NCBI RefSeq assembly: GCF_004010955.1
Contig: NZ_CP025227.1
Span: 372,001-436,000 of the forward strand
Direction of reading: 5' to 3'
DNA: 64,000 bases
Source: Actinomyces wuliandei
GTDB taxonomy: Bacteria > Actinomycetota > Actinomycetes > Actinomycetales > Actinomycetaceae
The translations under genes and the position numbers were made by a program. The notes under the pieces are model-generated. The model had not been told where the DNA came from and ran no database searches. It worked only from the letters and a program-made list of their open reading frames with translations. Shown here piece after piece: positions 26,044 to 35,253 of the stretch (the stretch's first letter is position 1; every line of letters begins with the position of its first letter).

Positions 26044-27102
26044 ATGACGACATCAGACTACTGTGACAGTGTTCTAACCACCCGCACCACCCGGACGGTG
26101 GGGCGCCGCAGCGTCCTGATCGCCGTGGCCGTCACCACCGGTACGGCCTGCCTGGGCCTGCTCCAGGCGGCCCCGGCACGGGCGGCGGACCCGGAGGTCA
26201 CCATTGAGGCGGGCGGCGATCTCGTCGAGGTGGCCACCGCTAACGGTGCGGTCGTGCAGGTGCCGACTGTCCTCGGCGGCCTCCTGAGCGCCGGGTCGGC
26301 GCCGCTGCCCGAGGGTACTGAGGTCCGCGTGACCTGGGACCCCCGGCTGTACGAGGCCAACCCCGCTCCGGGCCTCACCGTGGACGGAGAGGCCCTGGAG
26401 TGCTCCTACAGCAACGCTCCCTCCGGCACGGCCCCCTCTACGCCCTCCTCAGCTCCTGCCCAGGCCACGGTCGTCCTCGGGGAGGCGCTGCCCCAGGGCC
26501 GCTCCTACCTGCTGTGCCTGGGATCCACGAGGAGCCTCACCTACCCGCAGGACACCGTGGAGGCGCCGGAGGGGACCAGCATCACCGTCTCCCTACCAGC
26601 GGGCCCGGCCCAGGCGCAGCAGGAGGCGCACGCCTCTGGCACACAGACCACCGAGCTGTGGGGAGCCAGCGTGGGCGCAGGGTGGCAGATGCTGACCTGG
26701 GGGGAGGGCTACCACGTGTGGTACCCCGGCAGCGTTACCCTGCGCTCCGCAGGACCCGCCCCGGTCCCTGCGGGCAGCCGCCTCACGGTGCAGGCCGACG
26801 CCCAGGTGCTGGCCAGCCTGGTCCTGGGGCAGGGCGCCGACGCCGTTACCGCAGCCGCCGTGGGCGCGGTCCTGTCGGCCACCTACACCACCCCGGAGCT
26901 GGCCGAGGGGCAGATGCTCACCCTGCCTGTCACCGTGGAGGCCCGCGACCTCGACGGTCCGCTGGACCACCTTGAGCCGACCGTGGTCACTGTCAGCAGT
27001 CCTGAGGCGGCCAGGACCCAGCGCTCCACGGGTCGGGAGTCCGTCAGCCGCGCTGACGACGCCTACGATGAGGCCACCCGCCTGCGCTACGGTGTGGGCT
27101 GA
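26044..27102 (+). CDS. Secreted protein of unknown function, possible Tat substrate
   Basis: 352 residues. The N-terminus has VGRRSVLIAVAVTTGTACLG and ends APARA, with cleavage likely after residue 47. The twin arginines at 21-22 followed by SVL fit a Tat signal loosely. The mature protein is beta-rich, Ala/Gly/Thr-rich, with repeated segments such as VVQVPTVLGGLL, TEVRVTWDPRLYEANPAPGL and SRLTVQADAQVLASLVLG, suggesting Ig-like folds. No sortase LPxTG tail or membrane anchor is seen, so it should be released or wall-associated. I do not recognise the family. Confidence 0.72.
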   Translation: MTTSDYCDSVLTTRTTRTVGRRSVLIAVAVTTGTACLGLLQAAPARAADPEVTIEAGGDLVEVATANGAVVQVPTVLGGLLSAGSAPLPEGTEVRVTWDPRLYEANPAPGLTVDGEALECSYSNAPSGTAPSTPSSAPAQATVVLGEALPQGRSYLLCLGSTRSLTYPQDTVEAPEGTSITVSLPAGPAQAQQEAHASGTQTTELWGASVGAGWQMLTWGEGYHVWYPGSVTLRSAGPAPVPAGSRLTVQADAQVLASLVLGQGADAVTAAAVGAVLSATYTTPELAEGQMLTLPVTVEARDLDGPLDHLEPTVVTVSSPEAARTQRSTGRESVSRADDAYDEATRLRYGVG

Positions 27103-27267
27103 GGTGCCAGCTCGGGTAGGTGCCCCACCCCTCGGGTAGGCTGGCCTGCGGCGTGCGCAGCGTAGCCGTACATGGCGCCGTGCTGTCCCGTGCTGTCCGG
27201 GCACCGCACGTGTCTGCCCTGTCGCCGCGCCGCACGTCGTCACCGCATCACCACAGCAGGAGAGGCC

Positions 27268-28554
27268 ATGCCAGCCGTTGTCGTCGTCGGGACCCAGTGG
27301 GGGGACGAGGGAAAGGGCAAGGCGACTGACCAGCTCGGTCAGGACGTCGACTACGTCGTCAAGTTCAACGGCGGCAACAACGCGGGCCACACGGTGGTCA
27401 TCGACGGGGAGAGTTTCGCCTTCCACCTCCTGCCGGCCGGCGTCCTCACCCCCGGCGTCACCCCCGTCATCGGCAACGGCGTCGTGGTGGACCTGGAGGT
27501 GCTGTTCAGCGAGATCGAGGAGATCACCTCCCGGGGCAAGGACGCCTCCAGCCTGCTCGTCAGTGCCGACGCCCACATCATCCCCTCCTACAACCGGGTC
27601 CTGGACCGCACCACCGAGCGTTTCCTGGGGGCGCGCCAGCTGGGCACCACCGGGCGGGGCATCGGCCCCACCTACGCCGACAAGATGAACCGGGTGGGCA
27701 TCCGCGTCCAGGACCTGTTCGACCCCTCGATCCTGCGCCAGAAGGTCCACTCCGCCCTGGACCAGAAGAACAGCCTGCTGCTCAAGGTCTTCAACCGGGC
27801 TGCCATCGACCCCGACGCCGTGGCCGACGAGCTGCTCTCCTACGCCGAGCGCATCCGCCCCATGGTGGTGGACTGCTCCCTGGTGCTCAACCGGGCCCTT
27901 GACGAGGGCAGGACGGTCCTGTTCGAGGCCGGCCAGGCCACCATGCTTGACATCGACCACGGAACCTACCCGTTTGTCACCTCCTCCAGCCCCACAGCCG
28001 GGGGCGCGTGCACTGGCACCGGTGTGGGCCCCACCCGGATCGACTCCGTGGTGGGCGTGGTCAAGGCCTACACCACCCGTGTGGGCGAGGGGCCCTTCCC
28101 CACCGAGCTGCACGACGCCGTGGGCGAGCGCCTGCGCGCCGAGGGCGGTGAGTACGGGGTCACCACGGGCCGCCCGCGCCGCTGCGGCTGGCACGACGCC
28201 GTCGTCACCCGCTACGCCGCCCGGGTCAACGGCCTGACCGACCTGGTCATGACCAAGCTCGACGTCCTCACTGGCCATGAGACGATCCCCGTGTGCGTGG
28301 CCTATGACATCGACGGCCAGGTCACCACGGAGATGCCGCTGACCCAGACCGGCTTCCACCACGCGGTACCTGTTTACGAGGAGCTGCCCGGGTGGAGTGA
28401 GGACATCACCGGGGTGCGTCGCTTTGCCGACCTGCCCGCCGCCGCCCAGGACTACGTGCTGCGCATTGAGGAGCTGGCCGGGTGCCGGGTCTCCGCCATC
28501 GGCGTGGGACCGGGGCGGGAGGCCACGATCTCTCGCCACCGCCTCATCGGCTGA
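27268..28554 (+). CDS. purA: Adenylosuccinate synthetase
   Basis: 428 residues from ATG 27268, with AGGAGAG upstream. [11 protein letters not shown] at 8-18 holds the catalytic Asp13 and GTP loop, and NNAGHTV places His41 exactly as in the family. Later motifs are [33 protein letters not shown] and [14 protein letters not shown]. It joins IMP and aspartate with GTP in AMP synthesis. The last 11 bases overlap the end of the convergent ABC exporter gene. No other purine gene is nearby. Confidence 0.96.
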   Translation: MPAVVVVGTQWGDEGKGKATDQLGQDVDYVVKFNGGNNAGHTVVIDGESFAFHLLPAGVLTPGVTPVIGNGVVVDLEVLFSEIEEITSRGKDASSLLVSADAHIIPSYNRVLDRTTERFLGARQLGTTGRGIGPTYADKMNRVGIRVQDLFDPSILRQKVHSALDQKNSLLLKVFNRAAIDPDAVADELLSYAERIRPMVVDCSLVLNRALDEGRTVLFEAGQATMLDIDHGTYPFVTSSSPTAGGACTGTGVGPTRIDSVVGVVKAYTTRVGEGPFPTELHDAVGERLRAEGGEYGVTTGRPRRCGWHDAVVTRYAARVNGLTDLVMTKLDVLTGHETIPVCVAYDIDGQVTTEMPLTQTGFHHAVPVYEELPGWSEDITGVRRFADLPAAAQDYVLRIEELAGCRVSAIGVGPGREATISRHRLIG

Positions 28555-30577
28555 GCTGGGCGGCGTGGAGACGCGCGTAGGCGCCCCCACGCCCCAGCAG
28601 CTCAGCGTGGCCGCCCTGCTCCACGATGTCGCCGTGCTCCATGACCAGGATCGTGTCGGCGTCACGGATTGTGGACAGGCGGTGGGCGATGATGAAGCTG
28701 GTCCGGCCCTGGCGCAGGGCGTTCATGGCCTGCTGGACCAGCAGCTCGGTGCGAGTGTCCACCGAGCTGGTGGCCTCGTCCAGGATGAGGACGGCGGGGT
28801 CGGCCACGAAGGCCCGCGCGATCGTCAGCAGCTGGCGCTCCCCGGCGGAGATGTTGGCCGCGTCCTCCTCCAGGACCGTGTCGTAGCCCTGCGGCAGGGC
28901 ACGGATGATGTGGTCGGCGTAGCAGGCCCGGGCGGCGGCCTCCACCTGCTCGTCGGTGGCGTCGGGGCGGCCGTAGCGGATGTTGTCCCGCACGGTCCCC
29001 TCGAACAGCCACGGGTCCTGCAGGACCATGCCGGTACGACGGCGCACCTCCTGGCGTGTCATGGCGGCGGTGTCCTGCCCGTCCAGGAGGATGCGGCCGC
29101 CGTCCACCTCGTAGAAGCGCATGAGCAGGTTGACCAGCGTGGTCTTGCCCGCCCCGGTGGGGCCGACGATCGCCACGGTCTGCCCCGGCTCCACCCGCAG
29201 GGACAGGTCCCGGATGAGCTCGGTGTCGGGAGAGTAGGAGAAGCGCACGTGCTCCATGACGATGGTGCCGCTTCGGCCCGCCGTGGTGGCGCTGCCAGCG
29301 GTCTCAGCTGTCTGGGTGGCGGGGCGGTCAGGGCGCTCCTCCTCGGCGTCGAGCAGGTTGAAGACCCGCTCGGCGGAGGCGGTGCCTGACTGGACGGCCG
29401 TGGCCATGCCCCCCAGCTCGCCCAGGGGCTGGGAGAACTGCTGGGAGTACTGGATGAAGGCCTGGACGTCCCCCAGCCGCAGGCTGCCCGAGGCCACCAT
29501 GAACCCGCCGACCACGGCCACGGCCACGTAGGACAGGTTGGAGATGAACAGCATGAGCGGCATCATGATCCCGGAGAGGAACTGGGCACGCAGGGCGGAG
29601 CGGTAGAGCTCCTCGTTCTCCTGGGCGAAGGCCTCGCGCACGGAGTCGGTGCGCCCGTAGACGCGCACCAGGGCGTGGCCGGAGAAGGACTCCTCCACAC
29701 GCGTGTTGAGGCGCCCGGTGCGGGCCCACTGGCGGGTGAAGGCCTTCTGGGAGCGCGGCCCGATGACGCCGAAGACCGCCCCCATGAGCGGGACCATGAT
29801 CATGGCCACCAGGGCCAGCCGCCAGGAGATGGACAGCATCATGGCCAGCACGCCCACGACGGTGAGGATCGAGGTCACCGCCCCGGACAGGGACTGCTGG
29901 AGGGTGCTGGTGATGTTGTCGACGTCGTTGGTGACCCGGCTGAGCAGCTCCCCGCGCTGGACACGGTCGAAGTGGCTCAGGGGCAGGTGGTGGATCTTGT
30001 GCTCCACCTGGGCGCGCAGCCGGTACATGGAGGTGATGGTGATGCGGTTGAGCAGGAAGCCCTGCAGCCACATGAGGAAGGCCGAGCCGACGTAGAGCGC
30101 CAGCACCAGCAGCAGGATCTGGCCCAGCCGGGAGAAGTCGATCCCCGCCCCGGGGGTGACGTCCATGGTCTCCACCATGGCGGCCAGGTCGTCCATGCCC
30201 CGTTCCCGCAGGGCCGCCACGGCCTGATCGCTGGTGGAGCCTGCGGGCATCATCATGGAGACCACGCCCTCGAAGATGATGTTGGTGGCCTCACCCAGGA
30301 CCCGGGGGGCGGCCACGGACAGCACGACCGCCACGACGCTGGTGGTCACCACGACCATGAGCGTCCCCTTGTAGGCGGCGAGCAGGCCCAGCATCCGGGT
30401 GAAGGAGGGCCAGAACGCCTGGGCACGGCCCGGGGGCGGGCCTGCGGACCAGTCGTCGGAGGAGGCGTGGGCCTGGGCCGCCAGCTCGGCCTCCTGCTCG
30501 GTCGCGGGGTCGCGCCCGGCCTCCTGCTTGGCCTCCGGTGCGGTGGAGGGCTCAGCGGTGCTGCGGGGCGTGGTCAT
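28544..30577 (-). CDS. ABC exporter half-transporter with consensus catalytic site
   Basis: 677 residues: a 65-residue polar N-terminus, six transmembrane segments with a 50-residue loop between the first two, then an ATPase domain. Walker A is GPTGAGKTT, Walker [11 protein letters not shown] with the catalytic Glu, and the switch His is in IIAHRLSTI; the signature is degenerate ([10 protein letters not shown]). Together with the upstream gene, which has the opposite pattern, it forms a heterodimeric exporter of the LmrCD/TM287-288 type, usually exporting drugs, lipids or peptides. Start ATG at 30577 overlaps the upstream gene's stop by four bases. The gene is convergent with purA and overlaps it. 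Confidence 0.9.
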   Translation of the reverse strand: MTTPRSTAEPSTAPEAKQEAGRDPATEQEAELAAQAHASSDDWSAGPPPGRAQAFWPSFTRMLGLLAAYKGTLMVVVTTSVVAVVLSVAAPRVLGEATNIIFEGVVSMMMPAGSTSDQAVAALRERGMDDLAAMVETMDVTPGAGIDFSRLGQILLLVLALYVGSAFLMWLQGFLLNRITITSMYRLRAQVEHKIHHLPLSHFDRVQRGELLSRVTNDVDNITSTLQQSLSGAVTSILTVVGVLAMMLSISWRLALVAMIMVPLMGAVFGVIGPRSQKAFTRQWARTGRLNTRVEESFSGHALVRVYGRTDSVREAFAQENEELYRSALRAQFLSGIMMPLMLFISNLSYVAVAVVGGFMVASGSLRLGDVQAFIQYSQQFSQPLGELGGMATAVQSGTASAERVFNLLDAEEERPDRPATQTAETAGSATTAGRSGTIVMEHVRFSYSPDTELIRDLSLRVEPGQTVAIVGPTGAGKTTLVNLLMRFYEVDGGRILLDGQDTAAMTRQEVRRRTGMVLQDPWLFEGTVRDNIRYGRPDATDEQVEAAARACYADHIIRALPQGYDTVLEEDAANISAGERQLLTIARAFVADPAVLILDEATSSVDTRTELLVQQAMNALRQGRTSFIIAHRLSTIRDADTILVMEHGDIVEQGGHAELLGRGGAYARLHAAQLSR

Positions 30578-32307
30578 GCTGCTGCCTCCTGTCCCAGCTG
30601 GGAGGTGACGATCTCACGGTAGATCTCCGAGCTGTCCAGCAGCTCGGCGTGCGTGCCCTGGGCGACCAGGCGCCCGGAGTCCAGGACCAGGATCTGGTCG
30701 GCGTCGGTGACGGTGGAGACCCGCTGAGCCACGACGATCTTGGTGACCCCGAGGGTGGCCGGCCCCAGGGCCGCCCTCAGCCGGGCGTCGGTGGCCACGT
30801 CCAGGGCAGAGAAGGAGTCGTCGAAGAGAAGGACCGACGGGCGGCGCACCAGGGCCCGGGCGATGGCCAGGCGCTGTCGCTGGCCCCCGGAGACGTTGGT
30901 GCCTCCCTGGGCGATCGGGGCCTCCAGGCCGCCCTCCATGTTCTCGACGAAGTCCCTGGCCTGGGCCACCTCCAGGGCGGCCCACAGCTCCTCGTCGGTG
31001 GCCTCCTCCCGGCCCAGGCGCAGGTTGGAGGCCACGGTCCCCGCGAAGAGGAAGGCCTTCTGCGGAACCAGGCCCAGCTGGCGCCACAGGGCCTCCGGGT
31101 CGGCCTGGCGCACGTCCACCCCGCCGATGAGCACCTGGCCCTGGGAGGCGTCGGCCAGGCGCGTCAGCAGGGACACCACGGTGGACTTGCCCGAGCCGGT
31201 GGAGCCGACCACCGCCGTCGTCGTCCCGGGCTGCGTCGTGAAGCTGAGGTCCTCCAGGACGCTCTCCTCGGCGTCGGGGAAGGCGAAGGAGACGCCGCGC
31301 ATCTCCACCGCACCCGGTGACGGGAAGGAGGTGGCGGCGTCGGGGGCCACCGTCAGGGTGGGGTCGGTGGCCAGGACGTCGCTGATGCGCTCGGCGCACA
31401 CGGCGGCGCGCGGGATCATGACGCTCATGAAGCCCGCCATCATGATGCCGGTGAGGATCTGCATGAGGTAGGCCATGAAGGCCACCAGGGTGCCCACCTC
31501 GACCTGCCCCTGCTCCACCTGGCGGCCGCCGAACCAGATGACCGCGGTGACCGAGACGTCCAGGACCAGCATGACCAGGGGGAACAGGGTGACAAAGAGG
31601 CGCCCGACCCGCTCGCCCACCCAGGCGATGTCGTGGTTGGCGGACTCGAAGCGCCGCGTCTCCGCCTCCTCGCGCACGAAGGCCCGGATGACCCGGATAC
31701 CGGTGAGCTGCTCGCGCAGGACCCGGTTGATGGCGTCCAGGCGCTCCTGGTAGGAGCGGAACAGGGGGATCATCTGGCGCACGATGAGGACGGCGATCAC
31801 CAGCAGCACCGACACGCTCACCGCGATGATCCACGACAGCGACGGGGCACGGCTGACCGCCATGACGACGCCGCCCACCGCCATGACCGGGGCCGTCACC
31901 AGCATGGTGCAGCTCATGAGCACCAGCATCTGCACCTGCTGGACGTCGTTGGTGTTACGGGTGATGAGGGAGCCCGCCCCGAAGGCGGAGACCTCCCGCT
32001 CCGAGAAGCTGCTCACCCGCTCGAATATCCTGCCCCGCAGGTCGCGGCCCATGCCCATGGCGGAGCGGGCCGCCAGCCAGGTGGCCGCCACCGAGCAGGC
32101 ACCCTGCGCCAGGCTGACCCCTAGCATGAGGGTGCCGACACGCCAGATGTAGGCGGTGTCGCCCGTGGCCACACCCCGGTCGATGATGTCGGCGTTGAGG
32201 GTAGGCAGGAACAGGGTGGCCATGACCTGGGCGAGCTGGAGCACCAGGACGCCCGCGAGCAGAGGCGTGTAGGGGCGCAGGAAGGTACGTAGGAGTCGAA
32301 GAAGCAT
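30574..32307 (-). CDS. ABC exporter half-transporter with degenerate catalytic site
   Basis: 577 residues: six transmembrane segments, then Walker A GSTGSGKST, consensus signature NVSGGQRQRL, Walker B VLLFDDSFSALD with Asp where the catalytic Glu should be, and VVAQRVSTV with Gln in place of the switch His. These changes are typical of the non-hydrolysing site in heterodimeric exporters. Its partner is the next gene, overlapping by ATGA. The start ATG has GAGGAC six bases upstream. The four-motif palindrome at 32609-32734 lies about 300-400 bases upstream and may control the operon. Confidence 0.9.
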   Translation of the reverse strand: MLLRLLRTFLRPYTPLLAGVLVLQLAQVMATLFLPTLNADIIDRGVATGDTAYIWRVGTLMLGVSLAQGACSVAATWLAARSAMGMGRDLRGRIFERVSSFSEREVSAFGAGSLITRNTNDVQQVQMLVLMSCTMLVTAPVMAVGGVVMAVSRAPSLSWIIAVSVSVLLVIAVLIVRQMIPLFRSYQERLDAINRVLREQLTGIRVIRAFVREEAETRRFESANHDIAWVGERVGRLFVTLFPLVMLVLDVSVTAVIWFGGRQVEQGQVEVGTLVAFMAYLMQILTGIMMAGFMSVMIPRAAVCAERISDVLATDPTLTVAPDAATSFPSPGAVEMRGVSFAFPDAEESVLEDLSFTTQPGTTTAVVGSTGSGKSTVVSLLTRLADASQGQVLIGGVDVRQADPEALWRQLGLVPQKAFLFAGTVASNLRLGREEATDEELWAALEVAQARDFVENMEGGLEAPIAQGGTNVSGGQRQRLAIARALVRRPSVLLFDDSFSALDVATDARLRAALGPATLGVTKIVVAQRVSTVTDADQILVLDSGRLVAQGTHAELLDSSEIYREIVTSQLGQEAAA

Positions 32308-33268
32308 CAGTGTCCTCGGGTGGTCCGGGGAAGGTCCTCGGACAGGTCCGTGGAGGGCTGGACTGCCTTGGACGTCCCGGGTTGGTCTCGTCCGCTACGG
32401 AGCAGCCTATCTGCCTCACGCCGCGTCAGGGCAAGATGAGGGGTGAAGTGGGGGGTGAGGAGTGGGCAGGGGTGAGGAGGTCTGGCTGTGGGCCGCGTCC
32501 GGTGAGGCGGGGTGGGGCCGGGAGTGGCCAGGGAGAACGCAGTGACAGGGAGAACGTCGTGAGGGGGAGACTGCCTTGCTGATGAGGGTGGCGTGGACAA
32601 CGTGGCGGTGCCGCACTCGTTGAGGGCGACGCGTTCCTCATACGCCAGGTGTACCGAATCCTCATAGATCTACTGGCACGTCAGTCACATGTGAAGATTC
32701 GGTCGTCTGTGAGGAATCGGTGCCCTCTGCGGCAGGACGGGCGTGGCTGGTGACTGGGTCGGTGGGGCAGACCGGACTGGGACTGCCGGACCAAAAGCGG
32801 CCCGTGGCAGTGCTGTGCGCTCGAAGGTGAGCGTGTGTCTGTACCTGGACACTGACGTTACAGGCACGGAGCCTGAGCCGGGAGTGCCTATGATGGATCG
32901 GATGGCGCGGGACACCGGAGGGTGCCGTGGCCAGGCGTGCGGGCCAGCGGTGCCAAGGATCGGTCCGCCTGTACGATCCCCTGCTTGCCTTACGCCATTG
33001 AAGACCGGGTATGGCCACTAGATCGGCATGCCTACGAGCGGAGAGCTGACCGCTGACCGTGTGTGCTGTTGGGACTGTCCTCGTCTCGCGCCGACAAGAT
33101 ACTGACTCCGGCGTTGTTCACGGCTGGTGGTTGGTGGCTCATGGGTGCCGGCGTGCGGCTCGTGCGCCCCAGACATGTTCATGTCGGACCTTCGTGGCAG
33201 TGTGGCTGCGGGTGGGAGCTGCTGGCTCCGCTCACAAACTTGGCCGACTGAGGAGAACCGAGGTAGTC
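32308..33268. other. Long intergenic region with one palindromic element
   Basis: 961 bases between the divergent exporter operon and the low-GC membrane protein gene. The only structure I find is the inverted repeat at 32609-32734. Open frames here, such as one at 32743-33021, have unlikely composition and no ribosome site. The end of the region (about 33230-33268) holds the GAGGAGAACCGAGG site of the membrane protein gene. Base composition becomes AT-richer after about 33060. Confidence 0.5.
32609..32734. promoter_or_regulatory. Large inverted repeat with four 16-bp motifs (locus 2)
   Basis: Outer arms TGCCGCA (32609-32615) and its inverse (32728-32734), then GAGGGC and its inverse, enclose four 16-mers: plus-strand copies at 32629-32644 and 32653-32668, minus-strand copies at 32688-32703 and 32706-32721. 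The second copy is ACCGAATCCTCATAGA, identical to the third copy at locus 1 (9985-10000). The inner span from second to third copy is 51 bases, as at locus 1. The element lies upstream of the exporter operon (start 32307). Confidence 0.75.
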
Positions 33269-35035
33269 ATGAATGAGCATAAAGGCGTGTGTGGTGATGC
33301 GGCACGTTTGCCAAAAGAGATGATTGTGGAGGGCGAGGCTACGAAGAGTGGTGCAGGTCAGGATCCTGAGTTGCGGGAGGCCACGCGCAAGAAGGACGCC
33401 GAGAGCGGTTCGGGGGCGGGGCAGTTGGGAGGTAAGGGGAGGTTCCTGGCCCGGCTAATGCGGGGGTGCTCTTCCTTGAAGGGCAAGGACGTGTTTGTGC
33501 CTCCTGACTTGGGGGTGGACCCGAGTTTGGGAGAAGGTCGAGGGACTGCGGGAAGTCCAAGGGAGAAGCGGAATATACGTTATGAGAGAAAATTGATGTG
33601 GGAGCATGGCGGTAACCTCGCTATGTTGACGGTGCCCGGACTGCTGGGTGTTTGTGTGTGGGCGTTGTGGGTAATGGTCGAGTATCGCCTCGACTATTAC
33701 CCAGAGGTGTTCTTCTCGAGGTTGATGGACATTAGGAGGGCGGGTAGGCAGTGTCTGGTCGCTGCTGAGGTTGTCGGGGCGGAGCGGCTCAATCATTGCC
33801 CGTTCGGTATGGATGCCTCGGTGTCCACGGGGATAACGTTGGTCGCGAGCCTTTTTACTGTTGAGTGCGGCGTGGTCGCGGTACTTGGGTTTCGAGTTCG
33901 CGCATCTGTCAGGCGGAGCGGCGGTTCTGCTGTGACGATTGGCGACCGCGTCTTGGGGGCACCGGGAGGGGCGCTGCTGTTCTGGTTGGCGATGTACTGC
34001 CTGTGGGTTCCCATGCTGGGTGCCTGCCTGTTGTGGACGCCCGACGTTGAGATGTTTTTGGAGCGACCATTACTGGTATTGGTTGAATCGGTGTGGCCAA
34101 TGTGGGTCGTTGTGGCTGCGTCGATTGTTGTTCCAATATGGTTGTACGGGCATACTGTGGAGTACGTGCTGGAGGACGTTGGGCGTCGGCGCCGCGAAAT
34201 ATGGTGGGACTATGGGCGTACTTATTGCGCGATTCGAAGTAAGGTTGCATCAGATCGGGAGGCTCGAGACGCGGTGCGGAAGTACGGTAAGGCGGCGCGT
34301 GTTGGCCGGTGGTTTGTTTTCGGGGCGGCACTGCTTGTCACCTCGCTGCTAGTGTGGGCAGCAGTTCCTCTTCCGATGATTCGAGTTATTGGGCTGCTCT
34401 CCTTTCTGGCAATGCTCGATGCTTTCTGCGTGCGCTGTGTGGCCTACGCCTGGAGCTGGGGTAAGGCTGGAGGGGGTGTCATGATTATTGTGGCCCTATT
34501 GGTAGGAGGAGTCTTGGTGCTGACGACTACGTATTTATTGCTTTATGCTTTGTCGGCGTCGACCCCGGTGGTTTTCGCGCTCAGGCTGATTCTAGTCGCT
34601 GCGCTAGTGTTTGTGTGGTTGGTCGTAGTCATGTTTGGCCTTGAGGACGCAAAGCATCCGCTAACTGTGACTCGTGCTCGCCGGGTGATGCGCCGGAGTG
34701 ACGAGTTGGTGTGGTTGCGCGACCAAGAGGGGAAGATTGCCGTTCGGGAAAATAATTCAGGGTCGATCGTGGCCGATCTAGGTGCTGGCAACGGCATTGG
34801 TTCCGATCGTCTGCGGGAGGGGCGTGACCCGGTTCCGGCGCCGAAGGAGGCTGATCGGGCGCTTGTGGCGGCGGAACGCTCGGGCGGTGGCCGTGAGTCT
34901 GCATCTGCGGAGAAGGCGAGCAGTCGCGTCACGGGTCATTGTGGTCACCAGCAGTCTTGCGGTGGGATAATCGCCTTGGCGGGAGTGCTGCTTGTGCTTG
35001 GGGCCGGGCAGTTGAAGGCGGCTCGTCGTAGATAG
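33269..35035 (+). CDS. Large membrane protein of unknown function, low GC
   Basis: 588 residues from ATG 33269, preceded by GAGG. The first 110 residues are polar and charged, without a signal peptide. At least eight transmembrane segments follow, in two blocks: LTVPGLLGVCVWALWVMVEY and three more up to about residue 300, then, after a charged loop with RRRREIWWDYGRTYC, a second block starting WFVFGAALLVTSLLVWAAVP. The C-terminus is charged and ends with another hydrophobic stretch. I do not recognise the family. Sampled lines are about 50% GC against about 70% around it, and codon use differs, which suggests recent acquisition. It stands alone and is convergent with the UvrD helicase. Confidence 0.7.
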   Translation: MNEHKGVCGDAARLPKEMIVEGEATKSGAGQDPELREATRKKDAESGSGAGQLGGKGRFLARLMRGCSSLKGKDVFVPPDLGVDPSLGEGRGTAGSPREKRNIRYERKLMWEHGGNLAMLTVPGLLGVCVWALWVMVEYRLDYYPEVFFSRLMDIRRAGRQCLVAAEVVGAERLNHCPFGMDASVSTGITLVASLFTVECGVVAVLGFRVRASVRRSGGSAVTIGDRVLGAPGGALLFWLAMYCLWVPMLGACLLWTPDVEMFLERPLLVLVESVWPMWVVVAASIVVPIWLYGHTVEYVLEDVGRRRREIWWDYGRTYCAIRSKVASDREARDAVRKYGKAARVGRWFVFGAALLVTSLLVWAAVPLPMIRVIGLLSFLAMLDAFCVRCVAYAWSWGKAGGGVMIIVALLVGGVLVLTTTYLLLYALSASTPVVFALRLILVAALVFVWLVVVMFGLEDAKHPLTVTRARRVMRRSDELVWLRDQEGKIAVRENNSGSIVADLGAGNGIGSDRLREGRDPVPAPKEADRALVAAERSGGGRESASAEKASSRVTGHCGHQQSCGGIIALAGVLLVLGAGQLKAARRR

Positions 35036-35253
35036 GCGAGCGTGCGTGCCGTGGGCGGGGTGCGAGCACAACTAACGTTCTCGGTTCCTGCTGACACTGT
35101 GACCACCCCTGTGACGCGTGCACCGTGATTGTGACGACGAGGTACATCGGCGTCGGCTCTCCACACCCCGATGCGGTGGCGCGACCAGCATGCGGTCTCT
35201 CTTGCAGCACGCCGTCGCGAGCACGAGCTGCGGCAGGCCGCGCACGTTGTCGA

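Noticed and set aside
26593..28665. 690-residue open frame antisense to purA and the secreted protein gene
   Set aside because: Composition (His/Gly/Arg-rich), no family motif, and complete overlap with well supported genes; a GC-rich shadow frame.
32743..33021. 92-residue open frame in the long gap before the low-GC membrane protein
   Set aside because: No ribosome site, no recognisable fold, and other frames are equally open.
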